Origin: an uncultured Erysipelotrichaceae bacterium
GTDB lineage: Bacteria; Bacillota_I; Bacilli_A; Erysipelotrichales; Erysipelotrichaceae
Direction: 5' to 3'
Length of the DNA: 12,086 nucleotides
NCBI GenBank assembly: GCA_900314345.1
Contig: OMUX01000252.1
Location: forward strand, 1-12,086
The notes beneath the pieces were generated by a model that worked only from the letters and a program-made list of their open reading frames with translations, did not search any database and had not been told where the DNA came from. Each line of letters opens with the position of its first letter. The stretch's first letter is position 1. Below, in pieces: positions 5,949 through 12,086 of this stretch. Made by a program: the position numbers and the translations under genes.

Positions 5949-7184
5949 TTACTTTGTCTCTTCCTCGATCTTCTTCATCATGAAGGCGAGGTTCTCAACC
6001 TTGTTCAAAGGCAGGGAACAAACAGCTACACGGATGCCTTTGTTGACAAGAACAGTGTAGATATGCTGTTCCATGAATGCTTCATGGACACGCTCTGCTC
6101 TTCCGTTTTCTTCAATGCGCAGGGTGACGAAGAATCCTTCCTTGTACGGATAGACATCCAGGCCGCATTCCTCTGCCTCCTTGAGGAACAGGGAGGAACG
6201 CTGCTTCATGAGATCCACATAATCCTGCTTTTCCTTTAAGAAGGCATCACGGTTCTGTGTGGTGATCCATGAGAAGTTCACCATGGCCGCATTCGGAATG
6301 TTGCTCCAGGTAGCCCTTGCCATCTTCTCCATGACGATCTCTGCATCCCGGACATCCTCCTGATGCTTTGCCACAACCACTGCAGCACCGCAGCGAAGAC
6401 CATAGCTGGTCAGTGTCTTGGAACAGGAGAAGGCAATGCTTACAAGGACATTGTCAGAAAGATCATTGAAGTGATTCATGTACTTCCTGGATTCCGCCAG
6501 GTCATAGCTGTAGTCAATATAGGCAATATCGTTGATCAGAACAACCGGTGTCTTCTTCGAAGACTCATTGAGCAATGCCACAAGCTTTGCCCATTCCTCA
6601 TCGGAAAGGGAATAGCCTGTCGGGTTGTGGCATGGTGCATTCAGTACCACGACAACACGGTCCTGTACCGCCTGTACGGCTTCAATCTGCTGCTTCACGC
6701 TTTCCAGATTGAAGTGATCTCCGTCAAACATCTGATAGAAGACGGTCTTCATGTTGTTCATGCCGGCCATGAGCTTGTAGCTGCCCCAGGCAATATCCGG
6801 CAGGATCACCGTCTGTCCTTCATCCAGGAATGTACGCATGCTGGTGGAAACAGCACCGCTTCCGCCCGGCGTTGCAATGACGGAATGCGGCAGGGCAAGA
6901 TCAGAACCCTGGGTAATCCAGTTCCATACATCCCTGCGGTAGTCCGGGTTGCCGGTGAAGCTTGCTGCATAGGCAGCCTTCACACGGTCATCGATCTCGT
7001 CATAGTGATGGAAGACAGTATCATAGGCTACAAGCTTTCCATCCTCGCCGTACAAGGAACCGATGGTCGCATCCCATACCTTGTCCGGTCCGTTTTCCTG
7101 TTTGCCCTTCTTTGCCAGTTCAACGATGGCAAACACCGTGTCCTTGATCGGCACAAGACTGACACTTTTCTTCGTGAATCCCAT
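5949..7184 (-). CDS. PLP-dependent aminotransferase, aspartate/aromatic type (class I)
   Basis: The 411-residue fold-type I aminotransferase transfers an amino group between an amino acid and a 2-oxo acid in the cytosol. The key PLP contacts are visible: GGSGA (108-111 region) binding the cofactor phosphate, NAPCHNPTG with Asn187, NDIAY with Asp219 and Tyr222, Schiff-base Lys256 in SCSKT, and Arg264. Arg385 in GIRVAVC is the likely substrate-carboxylate Arg. NAPCHNPTG resembles the NACCHNPTG of aromatic and aspartate aminotransferases, so an acidic or aromatic donor is likely, though which one cannot be read from sequence. The ATG at 7184 has the SD GGAGGA (7193-7198) inside the end of yggS. 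One base separates the yggS stop from this start, so the two are translationally coupled. Confidence 0.9.
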   Translation of the reverse strand: MGFTKKSVSLVPIKDTVFAIVELAKKGKQENGPDKVWDATIGSLYGEDGKLVAYDTVFHHYDEIDDRVKAAYAASFTGNPDYRRDVWNWITQGSDLALPHSVIATPGGSGAVSTSMRTFLDEGQTVILPDIAWGSYKLMAGMNNMKTVFYQMFDGDHFNLESVKQQIEAVQAVQDRVVVVLNAPCHNPTGYSLSDEEWAKLVALLNESSKKTPVVLINDIAYIDYSYDLAESRKYMNHFNDLSDNVLVSIAFSCSKTLTSYGLRCGAAVVVAKHQEDVRDAEIVMEKMARATWSNIPNAAMVNFSWITTQNRDAFLKEKQDYVDLMKQRSSLFLKEAEECGLDVYPYKEGFFVTLRIEENGRAERVHEAFMEQHIYTVLVNKGIRVAVCSLPLNKVENLAFMMKKIEEETK

Positions 7185-7185
7185 A

Positions 7186-7842
7186 TTATTTATCCTCCGT
7201 AAACAGATATGTTCCAACACGGACCATGTTTGATCCGCATTCAACCGCAATCGGATAATCTGCACTCATGCCCATGGACAGGATATGAATGCCCTGTCCG
7301 TATCTTTCCTGCAATGACCGGTACAGATCGTGTGCATCCTGGAATACTTCCTTGATCCTTGTCTTGTCTTCTGTATGAGGCCCCATGACCATGATGCCTT
7401 CAATATTCACATGCGGAAATCCTGCACAGGCATCCAGGAAGGAGAATGCATCCTCTTTGCGAAGACCCGTCTTGTTTTCATCCTCCTGTGCCAGGTGGAA
7501 CTCCGCAAGACATTTCATTGTCCTGTTCTCTTTTGCACATTCCTTTTCAATCTCCTGTGCAAGCTCCAGGGAGTCCAGGGACTGGATCCTGTCCACATAC
7601 GGCAGGATCATGCGCACCTTGTTGCGCTGCAGGTGGCCGATGAACTGCCACTGGATATCCTTCGGCATCATTTCAGCCTTTTCCACAAGCTCCTGGGCAT
7701 GGTTCTCCCCGAAACAGCGTTCTCCATGATCGTAGTAATACATGATCTGATCCACGGAACGCTTCTTGGTAACTACGGTCAGCACAGCTTTTCCGGCAAT
7801 GACCTTCCTTACTTCTGCATAATGTGCATCATAGCATGGCAT
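7186..7842 (-). CDS. yggS: YggS/PLPBP family pyridoxal-phosphate homeostasis protein
   Basis: A non-catalytic PLP-binding TIM-barrel protein that buffers free PLP in the cytosol. The 218-residue product has LTVVTKKRS with the likely PLP Lys26, FGENHAQELVEK (44-55), WQFIGHLQRNK (65-75), and the C-terminal phosphate loop MGMSADYPIAVECGSNMVRVGT, all family hallmarks. The frame is open to an ATG at 7863, but an extended -10 (TGCTATAAT, 7857-7849) lies inside that extension. I therefore place the start at the ATG at 7842, exactly 6 bases after the -10, which implies a leaderless mRNA. No SD precedes either start. It is shorter at the N-terminus than typical YggS. The partner downstream is a PLP enzyme, which fits a cofactor-supply role. 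Confidence 0.88.
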   Translation of the reverse strand: MPCYDAHYAEVRKVIAGKAVLTVVTKKRSVDQIMYYYDHGERCFGENHAQELVEKAEMMPKDIQWQFIGHLQRNKVRMILPYVDRIQSLDSLELAQEIEKECAKENRTMKCLAEFHLAQEDENKTGLRKEDAFSFLDACAGFPHVNIEGIMVMGPHTEDKTRIKEVFQDAHDLYRSLQERYGQGIHILSMGMSADYPIAVECGSNMVRVGTYLFTEDK

Positions 7843-7848
7843 GCAGAA

Positions 7849-7857
7849 ATTATAGCA
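7849..7857 (-). promoter_or_regulatory. Extended -10 promoter of yggS, leaderless start
   Basis: Read leftward, TGC-TATAAT is followed by TTCTGC and then the ATG at 7842. The usual start point, seven bases past the -10, is the A of that ATG. No convincing -35 is seen, which the extended -10 can offset. Confidence 0.7.
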
Positions 7858-7871
7858 CTGCATGGTCGTGA

Positions 7872-7880
7872 TGGTATAAT
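7872..7880 (+). promoter_or_regulatory. Extended -10 promoter of the CapA-like gene, leaderless start
   Basis: TGG-TATAAT is followed by GACGCT and then the ATG at 7887, the same geometry as the opposing yggS promoter. The two starts are 44 bases apart. The -35 zone of each promoter covers the -10 of the other, so polymerase probably cannot occupy both at once. Confidence 0.7.
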
Positions 7881-7886
7881 GACGCT

Positions 7887-8972
7887 ATGGACGAAGAAAA
7901 GAAGAATTTCTGGAACGGCACCGGGAAGGTTCTTCTCATTCTGGCCCTTGTCATAGGCATGACAAGCCTGACCATGAATCTGGTCTCAAGAAGGCTTGAA
8001 ACAACCCAGGCACAGGCCCAGGAATCACCGGAATACTGGGTGCCGACAGAAACGACAGATACGATCAATATCCTTCTGGCCGGCCAGGCGGACCTGGAAG
8101 GCGAGGATGATTTCAGCAATGCCATTGCACCATTGCATGACCTCATCAGCGGCTATGATCTTGCGGCATATACACAGAAGGCGCTGGTGAATACCGATGT
8201 CATGCCTTCCTTTGCCAATGCCATGTCCAACAACGGCTTTGACCTTGTGGGTCTTGCCAGCAGACATGCTTTGTCAGGCGGGAAAAACGGTGTGGATCAA
8301 AGCCTGGACTTCTGGATGACAAGCCCCATGCATGCAAACGGACAGAACCAGTCGGAAACCATGCAGAACCAGCTGAAGCGTGTGGAAAGTTCCGGCATCT
8401 CCATCATCTATCTGAGCTTCACGGATGTGCTGGATGACCCGCTTCCGCCGGGTGAGGAATACCTTGTCAACAAGTACGATGATGAAAAGTCCCCGGTCAT
8501 GGTAGCCAAGGCTGCCGGACAGGCAGATGTGGTCATTGTAAGCATGGACTGGGAAGGGGAAGACAGCCAGGGACCAAGCGACAGGCAGAAGAAGATCGCC
8601 GATGATCTTGCCTATGCCGGTGCTTCCGTGATCATCGGAACCGCAGACAATGCGATTCAGCCCGTGCAGTGGATTGATGATACGCTGGTGTTCTATTCCC
8701 TCGGCACCTTTGCAAGGAATGCTGATGAAGAAGACAGTGCCCGCATCGCAGCCATGGGCGGCCTGACCATCACCAAGACAACCACAGCCAACAAGTCGCA
8801 TGTGGAGCTGACAAATCCCCGCGCGGACTTCACGGTCTGTGATGGAGAGGGCGGCAGCACAGCCATTCAGCTTCTGGAGAATTCCTCTCTTGAAAACAAA
8901 GATGATCTGGTACAGCAGTACACCGCTGTCATGCAGTCCATGGATGATTCCATCCGGGCCGGCGGATTATAA
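7887..8972 (+). CDS. CapA-like membrane-anchored protein with eroded metal site
   Basis: The 361-residue protein has a charged N-terminus, one membrane helix (about 14-33) without a lipobox, a Gln/Ala/Glu-rich spacer and an extracellular domain. The domain follows the CapA / poly-gamma-glutamate synthesis metallophosphatase-like order: INILLAGQADL (60-70), FDLVGLASRHALSGG (118-132), ADVVIVSMDWEGED (213-226), AGASVIIGTADNAIQPVQW (244-262) and LVFYSLGTF (267-275). Compared with the usual family motifs from memory (GDxxL, NNHxxD, HWGxEY, GxHPH), the Asp of the first, the NN of the second, the His of the third and both His of the fourth are missing. A metal-dependent activity is unlikely; it may be a structural or binding paralogue. 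There is no SD; the start follows an extended -10 by 6 bases. Its stop directly abuts the stop of folT. Confidence 0.8.
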   Translation: MDEEKKNFWNGTGKVLLILALVIGMTSLTMNLVSRRLETTQAQAQESPEYWVPTETTDTINILLAGQADLEGEDDFSNAIAPLHDLISGYDLAAYTQKALVNTDVMPSFANAMSNNGFDLVGLASRHALSGGKNGVDQSLDFWMTSPMHANGQNQSETMQNQLKRVESSGISIIYLSFTDVLDDPLPPGEEYLVNKYDDEKSPVMVAKAAGQADVVIVSMDWEGEDSQGPSDRQKKIADDLAYAGASVIIGTADNAIQPVQWIDDTLVFYSLGTFARNADEEDSARIAAMGGLTITKTTTANKSHVELTNPRADFTVCDGEGGSTAIQLLENSSLENKDDLVQQYTAVMQSMDDSIRAGGL

Positions 8973-9539
8973 TCAGTTTCCCTCAGGTGCCTTAATGGCA
9001 CCTCTTTTTACAAGGAAGGGATATACGATACGCATCACCGCAAACAGCGCAATGATCTGAACCGGCAGAGCTATGCTGTTCTTGATCAATGACTTTGTCA
9101 TGTAGTAAATGTATCCCTTGCTGTAAAGCATCGCTGACCACAAGGAGCCAAGCAGGACGTTGACTCCATAGTTTGTAATGACCTTGGAGGCAATGCAGCG
9201 CTTCCAGTCCGGCTTCTGCCGGTAGAAGAACAGGGCATAGACCAGTTCACCCAACATGGCTGTCAGGGTATATCCGGCAAACCAGGGACCGTTCGGCACA
9301 AGCATGAAGCCGATGATATCCGTTAAGGCACCTGATACCATGCCGGCCACAGGTCCAAGGATCATGGCATCCACCGCCACAAGAAGGAACGACAGGGACA
9401 CATGCAGATTCTCACCGACAGGAATATAGAAGAAGCTGCCGACCACCACTTTCAAAGCAATCATGGCAGCCATGCAGGCCAGCTTCCTTGTGGAACGGAA
9501 TGTATCTGCAGAAGATTTCCAGAATTCCCTTGTAAACAT
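8973..9539 (-). CDS. folT: FolT, ECF transporter substrate-binding (S) component for folate
   Basis: The 188-residue membrane protein captures folate and pairs with the shared EcfT/EcfA1/EcfA2 energising module, which is not in this window. It has about six hydrophobic helices. The segment STRKLACMAAMIAL, then SLSFLLVAVDAMILGPVAGMVSGALTDIIGF and PNGPWFAGYTLTAMLGELVYALFF follow the folate-family S-component pattern. I start at the ATG at 9539, 8 bases after GGAAGG; a GTG at 9548 lies too close to that SD. The THF riboswitch and RBS hairpin upstream independently support folate as substrate. Its last codons carry, in antisense, the terminator of the convergent CapA-like gene. No clear terminator for folT itself is seen downstream. 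Confidence 0.9.
   Translation of the reverse strand: MFTREFWKSSADTFRSTRKLACMAAMIALKVVVGSFFYIPVGENLHVSLSFLLVAVDAMILGPVAGMVSGALTDIIGFMLVPNGPWFAGYTLTAMLGELVYALFFYRQKPDWKRCIASKVITNYGVNVLLGSLWSAMLYSKGYIYYMTKSLIKNSIALPVQIIALFAVMRIVYPFLVKRGAIKAPEGN
8985..9009 (+). terminator. Terminator of the CapA-like gene, embedded in the folT 3' end
   Basis: AGGTGCC (8985-8991) and GGCACCT (8997-9003) form a 7-bp stem around TTAAT, followed by C and five T (9005-9009). It begins 13 bases after the CapA-like stop and lies wholly within the convergent folT coding sequence, where it encodes part of the GAIKAPEG tail. Confidence 0.8.
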
Positions 9540-9545
9540 GAAAAA

Positions 9546-9594
9546 CACCTTCCTTTCTTCTCACCCTTTGAGAAGAAAGAGGAGGTGCCTCTTT
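9546..9594 (-). promoter_or_regulatory. folT expression platform: SD-sequestering hairpin and competing stem
   Basis: Read leftward, CTTTCTTCTC (9579-9570) pairs perfectly with GAGAAGAAAG (9562-9553) around a 7-base loop. Upstream CACC (9587-9584) can extend the stem to GGTG (9549-9546) with bulges, burying the AAAGGAAGG SD of folT. A competing 7-bp stem, AAAGAGG (9594-9588) with CCTCTTT (9582-9576), uses four of the same pyrimidines and would free the SD. No U-tract follows, so control is probably translational. Confidence 0.65.
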
Positions 9595-9605
9595 TTTCCT
9601 TATGG

Positions 9606-9691
9606 GGAGTCCGGCTGATGATCGCAAGATTCCGTATCTTTTCGTCCGCAGGATGATTCCAGCTCCCTGCAGCACTTAACGCCATCAGTCC
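9606..9691 (-). ncRNA. Tetrahydrofolate (THF) riboswitch aptamer
   Basis: About 86 nt in the folT leader. It contains the hallmark GCGTTAAGTG (9682-9673) of THF riboswitches. Pairings visible on the transcribed strand are CUGAUG (9688-9683) with CAUCAG (9620-9615), GCAGG (9670-9666) with CCUGC (9652-9648), and AAGAU (9640-9636) with AUCUU (9630-9626), closed by GGA (9691-9689) with UCC (9608-9606). A GACGAA stretch lies in the central junction, as in known examples. The downstream gene is a folate transporter, the expected target. I matched it from memory, without a covariance search. Confidence 0.85.
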
Positions 9692-9704
9692 TTTGAATGC
9701 ACTT

Positions 9705-9733
9705 AATCTAGCATTGATTGTCCCGGTATTCAA
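9705..9733 (-). promoter_or_regulatory. Promoter of the folT riboswitch transcript
   Basis: Read leftward, -35 TTGAAT (9733-9728), a 17-base spacer and -10 TAGATT (9710-9705), preceded by TGC as an extended -10. The start would fall near 9698, just before the aptamer. The -35 overlaps the stop codon of the upstream pseudouridine synthase gene. Confidence 0.7.
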
Positions 9734-10713
9734 TGTTTTGTGTCAAACAATGCAGTGAATTCCTGTGGAACCGGTGCCTTCAGGCACATCTGCGCATGCG
9801 TGACAGGATTCATGAAATCCAGTTCACTGGCATGCAGGCCAAGCCTTCCAAGCGGTCCTTTTCCATCACTGTACTTCTCATCCCCGACCACCGGATGCCC
9901 GATGTCCTTTAACATGACACGGATCTGGTTCTTCCTTCCGGTATCAATCCGTACTCTTAACAGGGAATAGTTCTCGTTCTCTGCAGCGACTTCATAATGG
10001 GTGACAGCCTTCTTGCCGGAATGGTTCCTTGAAACAAGCACCAGGCCGTTCTTATTCTCAAACAGCCAGGCCGTCAGGGTATCTTCCTTCTTCTCCATCA
10101 CACCTTCCACAACCGCGTAGTATTCCCGCAGCGTGATGTCCTCATTCCAGTGCATCCTTAACATGGAATGGATGCGGATATCCTTGGCAAACACCAGCAC
10201 ACCGCTGGTGTCCTGGTCAATGCGGTGGAGGAGATAGGGACGGTGTGTCGGATCGTTCTTCCGCAGGTAGTCTGCGGCCATGGTATAAGCGCTTTTCCGT
10301 TCCGTATCGCTTTCCACGGAAAGAAGTCCGGAGGGCTTGTTAATGGCAAGGAAGGCATCATCTTCATGGATGATCATTTCCCTGAAGGCACTGCGCTTGC
10401 CGTTGACAATGGCGGAGCGTACCTTAGGGCTTGCCTTGGGCAGATCATGCACGGGATTCCTTGCATTCTTCACCACATCATCCTTGGCAAGGGGATAGTT
10501 GTACTGGGTTGTCACCTGTCCGTTGACAAGCACCTTGTGGCTGCTGAGAAGCGACTTCACGCTGTTTCTGGAATTGGGGATCTTGGCCAGCAGGAACTCC
10601 AGCAGCTCACTGCTGTGCGGCACGGTCCATGTATAGGTTACGGCAAGGGGTCTGGGCTTTCGCTCTGCATCCTTTCTCCCCGTCTTCTTCTTTTTGTCTG
10701 TCTTCTTGTTCAT
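9730..10713 (-). CDS. RluA-family 23S rRNA/tRNA pseudouridine synthase with S4 domain
   Basis: Converts specific uridines in RNA to pseudouridine. The 327-residue product begins with a Lys/Arg-rich tail (1-22), then an S4 RNA-binding domain (about 34-85, including VKSLLSSHKVLVNGQV), then the catalytic domain. INKPSGLLS (124-132) and HRIDQDTSGVLVFAK (163-177) are the RluA-family motifs, with catalytic Asp166. RIDTGRKNQIRVML (255-268) and HPVVGDEKY (273-281) complete the fold. The target site (RluD-, RluC- or Bacillus YlyB/YhcT-like) cannot be told from sequence. The ATG at 10713 follows TGC-TAGAAT by 6 bases with no SD, so the mRNA is probably leaderless. No terminator separates it from folT downstream, which has its own promoter. 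Confidence 0.92.
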   Translation of the reverse strand: MNKKTDKKKKTGRKDAERKPRPLAVTYTWTVPHSSELLEFLLAKIPNSRNSVKSLLSSHKVLVNGQVTTQYNYPLAKDDVVKNARNPVHDLPKASPKVRSAIVNGKRSAFREMIIHEDDAFLAINKPSGLLSVESDTERKSAYTMAADYLRKNDPTHRPYLLHRIDQDTSGVLVFAKDIRIHSMLRMHWNEDITLREYYAVVEGVMEKKEDTLTAWLFENKNGLVLVSRNHSGKKAVTHYEVAAENENYSLLRVRIDTGRKNQIRVMLKDIGHPVVGDEKYSDGKGPLGRLGLHASELDFMNPVTHAQMCLKAPVPQEFTALFDTKH

Positions 10714-10719
10714 GGCGCT

Positions 10720-10728
10720 ATTCTAGCA
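10720..10728 (-). promoter_or_regulatory. Extended -10 promoter of the pseudouridine synthase, leaderless start
   Basis: Read leftward, TGC-TAGAAT is followed by AGCGCC and the ATG at 10713. The spacing is identical to the yggS and CapA-like promoters. No good -35 is visible. Confidence 0.65.
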
Positions 10729-10739
10729 TAGCCGCTGAC

Positions 10740-10768
10740 TTTCCAAAACCTTCTGCGGCATGTAGAAT
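10740..10768 (+). promoter_or_regulatory. Promoter of the U32 gene pair
   Basis: -35-like TTTCCA (10740-10745), a 17-base spacer and -10 TAGAAT (10763-10768). Only 9 bases separate the -10 from the ATG at 10778, so the leader is at most a few bases and there is no real SD. It diverges from the pseudouridine synthase promoter within a 64-base intergenic region. Confidence 0.5.
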
Positions 10769-10777
10769 AGGCACGGA

Positions 10778-11629
10778 ATGAAAAGAAAACTGATTGTCAG
10801 TGCATCCACACTGACCATGGCACAAAAACTGAAACGGCAAGGTGCAGATGAATGTGTATTTGCCCTGGAAGGCTTCAGCGTGACGCCGCTTGCAAAACAT
10901 ACATTCGATTAACTGAAGGAACCGGATTCCTTCGGCGTCCTTGTCAACCGCAGCTTCTATGAAGAGGATCTGGAGTCCCTCTCATCACTGATGCAGGAGC
11001 TTTCAGATACCAATGTTTCTTCTGTATATTTCTCGGATCCTGCCATGCTGCAGCTTGCAGGAACCATGAAGAATCATCTGGTCTACCGCCCGGAAACCCT
11101 TGCAGTATCCCCGCAGGATATCACCTGGTGGCTGAGCAATGGCATCGCTTCTGTTTCCGTATCCCCGCTTTTGACAAAAGAGGAACTGTTCTCCATCATC
11201 CGTCAGTGCCCCGCCTGTGAAGTGTGCATCCATGGCCATACCATGATGTCCATGAGCAGAAGAAGACTGCTGTCTGCCTACCGGCAGTACGGAACTTCAG
11301 ATTTCACCGCAGAAGAGAATACACACCTGACACTGAAAGAGGAAAAGCGTGACTATCATATGCCGGTGTATGAAGATGCATACGGCACGATGATTCATAC
11401 AGACTATGTGCAGGAAAGCTTCTCCATCTTTCATGAATTGCTTGAAGCAGGCATGACAAGGTGCTATGTGGATACGGTTTATCTCAGTGAAGAGGAAGCA
11501 CTGCAGGCAGTGCTGATTTACCGAGGACTGCTGGATGGAAAAGAAATGAAGAATGAAATCCAGGCGTATGCAGACACATACGGGGATCATCTTTCAGAAG
11601 GTTATTATGGACAGAAGACGATACTCTAG
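10778..11629 (+). pseudogene. trhP1: U32 'peptidase'-family protein (TrhP1/YrrN-like), interrupted by an in-frame TAA
   Basis: Read through, the frame encodes about 283 residues. The start MKRKLIVSASTLTMAQKLKRQGADECVFAL resembles the first strand and helix of U32 proteins. After 44 codons, at FD, a TAA (10910-10912) intervenes. The same frame then continues uninterrupted for 238 codons with protein-like sequence and no frameshift. The only ATG soon after (10991) has no SD and would drop the first part of the barrel. A short U32 paralogue directly before a second one matches Bacillus yrrN-yrrO, where the proteins (TrhP1/TrhP2) are needed for 5-hydroxyuridine at tRNA position 34. Assignment to that family comes from context and weak similarity. 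The stop may be a real recent mutation or a sequence error (one base from GAA, CAA or AAA). Confidence 0.75.
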
Positions 11630-12086
11630 AAAACCTGAGCTTTTAGCACCTGCAGGGGACTATGCAAGGGCAGTGACGGCCATCCGCTATGGTGCCGATG
11701 CCGTATATCTTGGCGGTCAGCACTACAGTCTCAGAAGCCGTGCCTCCAATTTCTCCATGGAACAGATTCATGACATCTGTGCCTATGCAGAAGAGCATCA
11801 TGCAAGGATTCATGTCACCGTCAATGAGATTCCCCATGAAGAGGATCTGGAAGGCCTGGAGGACTATCTGAAGACGCTGGAGGTGTATGGTGTCACAGCC
11901 ATCATCTGTGCCAGCCCCTCCGTCATTGCCTTGGCAAAGAAGTGCGCTCCTGGTCTTGAAGTCCATGCAAGCACGCAGCTTTCCACGACAAACTCGGCAG
12001 CGGTAAGCCTTCTGAAACAGCAGCTGGACATTGACCGTATTGTCCTTGCAAGGGAATGCACGCTGAAGGAAACAAAGGCCTTGATC
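11607..12086 (+). CDS. trhP2: U32 family protein (TrhP2/YrrO-like), N-terminal part, cut by window end
   Basis: The first 160 codons are present; family members run to about 400 residues or more. PELLAPAGD (10-18) and YGADAVYLGG (28-37) are the classical U32 N-terminal motifs, followed by HVTVNEIPHEEDLEGLEDYL, EVHASTQLSTTN and DRIVLARECTLKE, all in family order. U32 proteins act in tRNA hydroxylation (TrhP, formerly YegQ/YrrO) or ubiquinone-related oxygen-independent hydroxylation; the gene context favours the tRNA role. The start at 11607 overlaps the end of the preceding U32 frame by 23 bases, with AGAAGG a few bases upstream. Its expression may therefore rely on translation of the broken gene before it. 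Confidence 0.9.
   Translation, partial: MDRRRYSRKPELLAPAGDYARAVTAIRYGADAVYLGGQHYSLRSRASNFSMEQIHDICAYAEEHHARIHVTVNEIPHEEDLEGLEDYLKTLEVYGVTAIICASPSVIALAKKCAPGLEVHASTQLSTTNSAAVSLLKQQLDIDRIVLARECTLKETKALI

Noticed and set aside
6363..7202. 279-codon open frame opposite the aminotransferase gene
   Set aside because: Antisense shadow of a well-supported gene; composition is not protein-like for any family I know.
7843..7863. Upstream ATG for yggS
   Set aside because: The extension contains the extended -10 promoter and no SD; seven extra residues do not match the family.
10718..10900. Leftward 60-codon frame over the U32 gene start
   Set aside because: It overlaps two promoters and the U32 coding start; no SD or domain.
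1..12086. CRISPR array, insertion sequence, tRNA/rRNA, toxin-antitoxin or defence genes
   Set aside because: No spaced repeats, transposase motifs, tRNA-like folds or defence domains were found; the window is mainly housekeeping genes.

Overview
The window looks like a chromosomal segment of a mid-GC Bacillota, probably an Erysipelotrichaceae-type gut bacterium. This is an inference from gene content: a lipoprotein PstS, an ECF folate transporter under a tetrahydrofolate (THF) riboswitch, a paired U32 'peptidase' locus like Bacillus yrrN-yrrO, and strong Shine-Dalgarno (SD) sites at many genes. I see no rRNA, tRNA, CRISPR array, insertion sequence or prophage. Coding density is high and no stretch over 300 bases lacks a gene.

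Left third (1-4442), phosphate uptake: pstS-pstC-pstA run rightward and end at a terminator. The ATPase and regulator genes, pstB-phoU, lie on the opposite strand, face them, and end at a second terminator. The usual pstSCAB-phoU order is therefore split into two convergent units. Upstream of pstB is a cluster of TTTACA/TTAACC/TTAACA half-sites that resembles a PhoP (Pho) box array. The same 207-bp divergent region carries a near-consensus promoter, with a palindrome over its -35, for a small pyrophosphatase-like protein that seems to lack catalytic aspartates.

Middle (5048-9733): a Zn-phospholipase C-like hydrolase follows a shared palindromic terminator. Next comes a leftward pair, yggS (PLP homeostasis) and a PLP aminotransferase, joined with a 1-base gap. 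Divergent from yggS is a membrane-anchored CapA-like protein whose metal-binding motifs are eroded. It abuts, end to end with no spacer, the folate transporter gene folT. folT has its own promoter, a THF riboswitch aptamer and an SD-sequestering hairpin, so folate uptake is probably shut off translationally when folate is plentiful.

Right end (9730-12086): a leftward S4-domain RluA-type pseudouridine synthase diverges from a rightward pair of U32 genes that resemble trhP1/trhP2 (tRNA U34 hydroxylation). The first U32 gene is broken by one in-frame TAA. The second starts inside the end of the first and runs off the window.

The most unusual signal is a start architecture shared by at least three genes here (yggS, the CapA-like gene, the pseudouridine synthase). 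An extended -10 (TGnTATAAT or TGnTAGAAT) sits exactly six bases before the ATG with no SD, which predicts leaderless mRNAs, in contrast to the SD-bearing genes around them.
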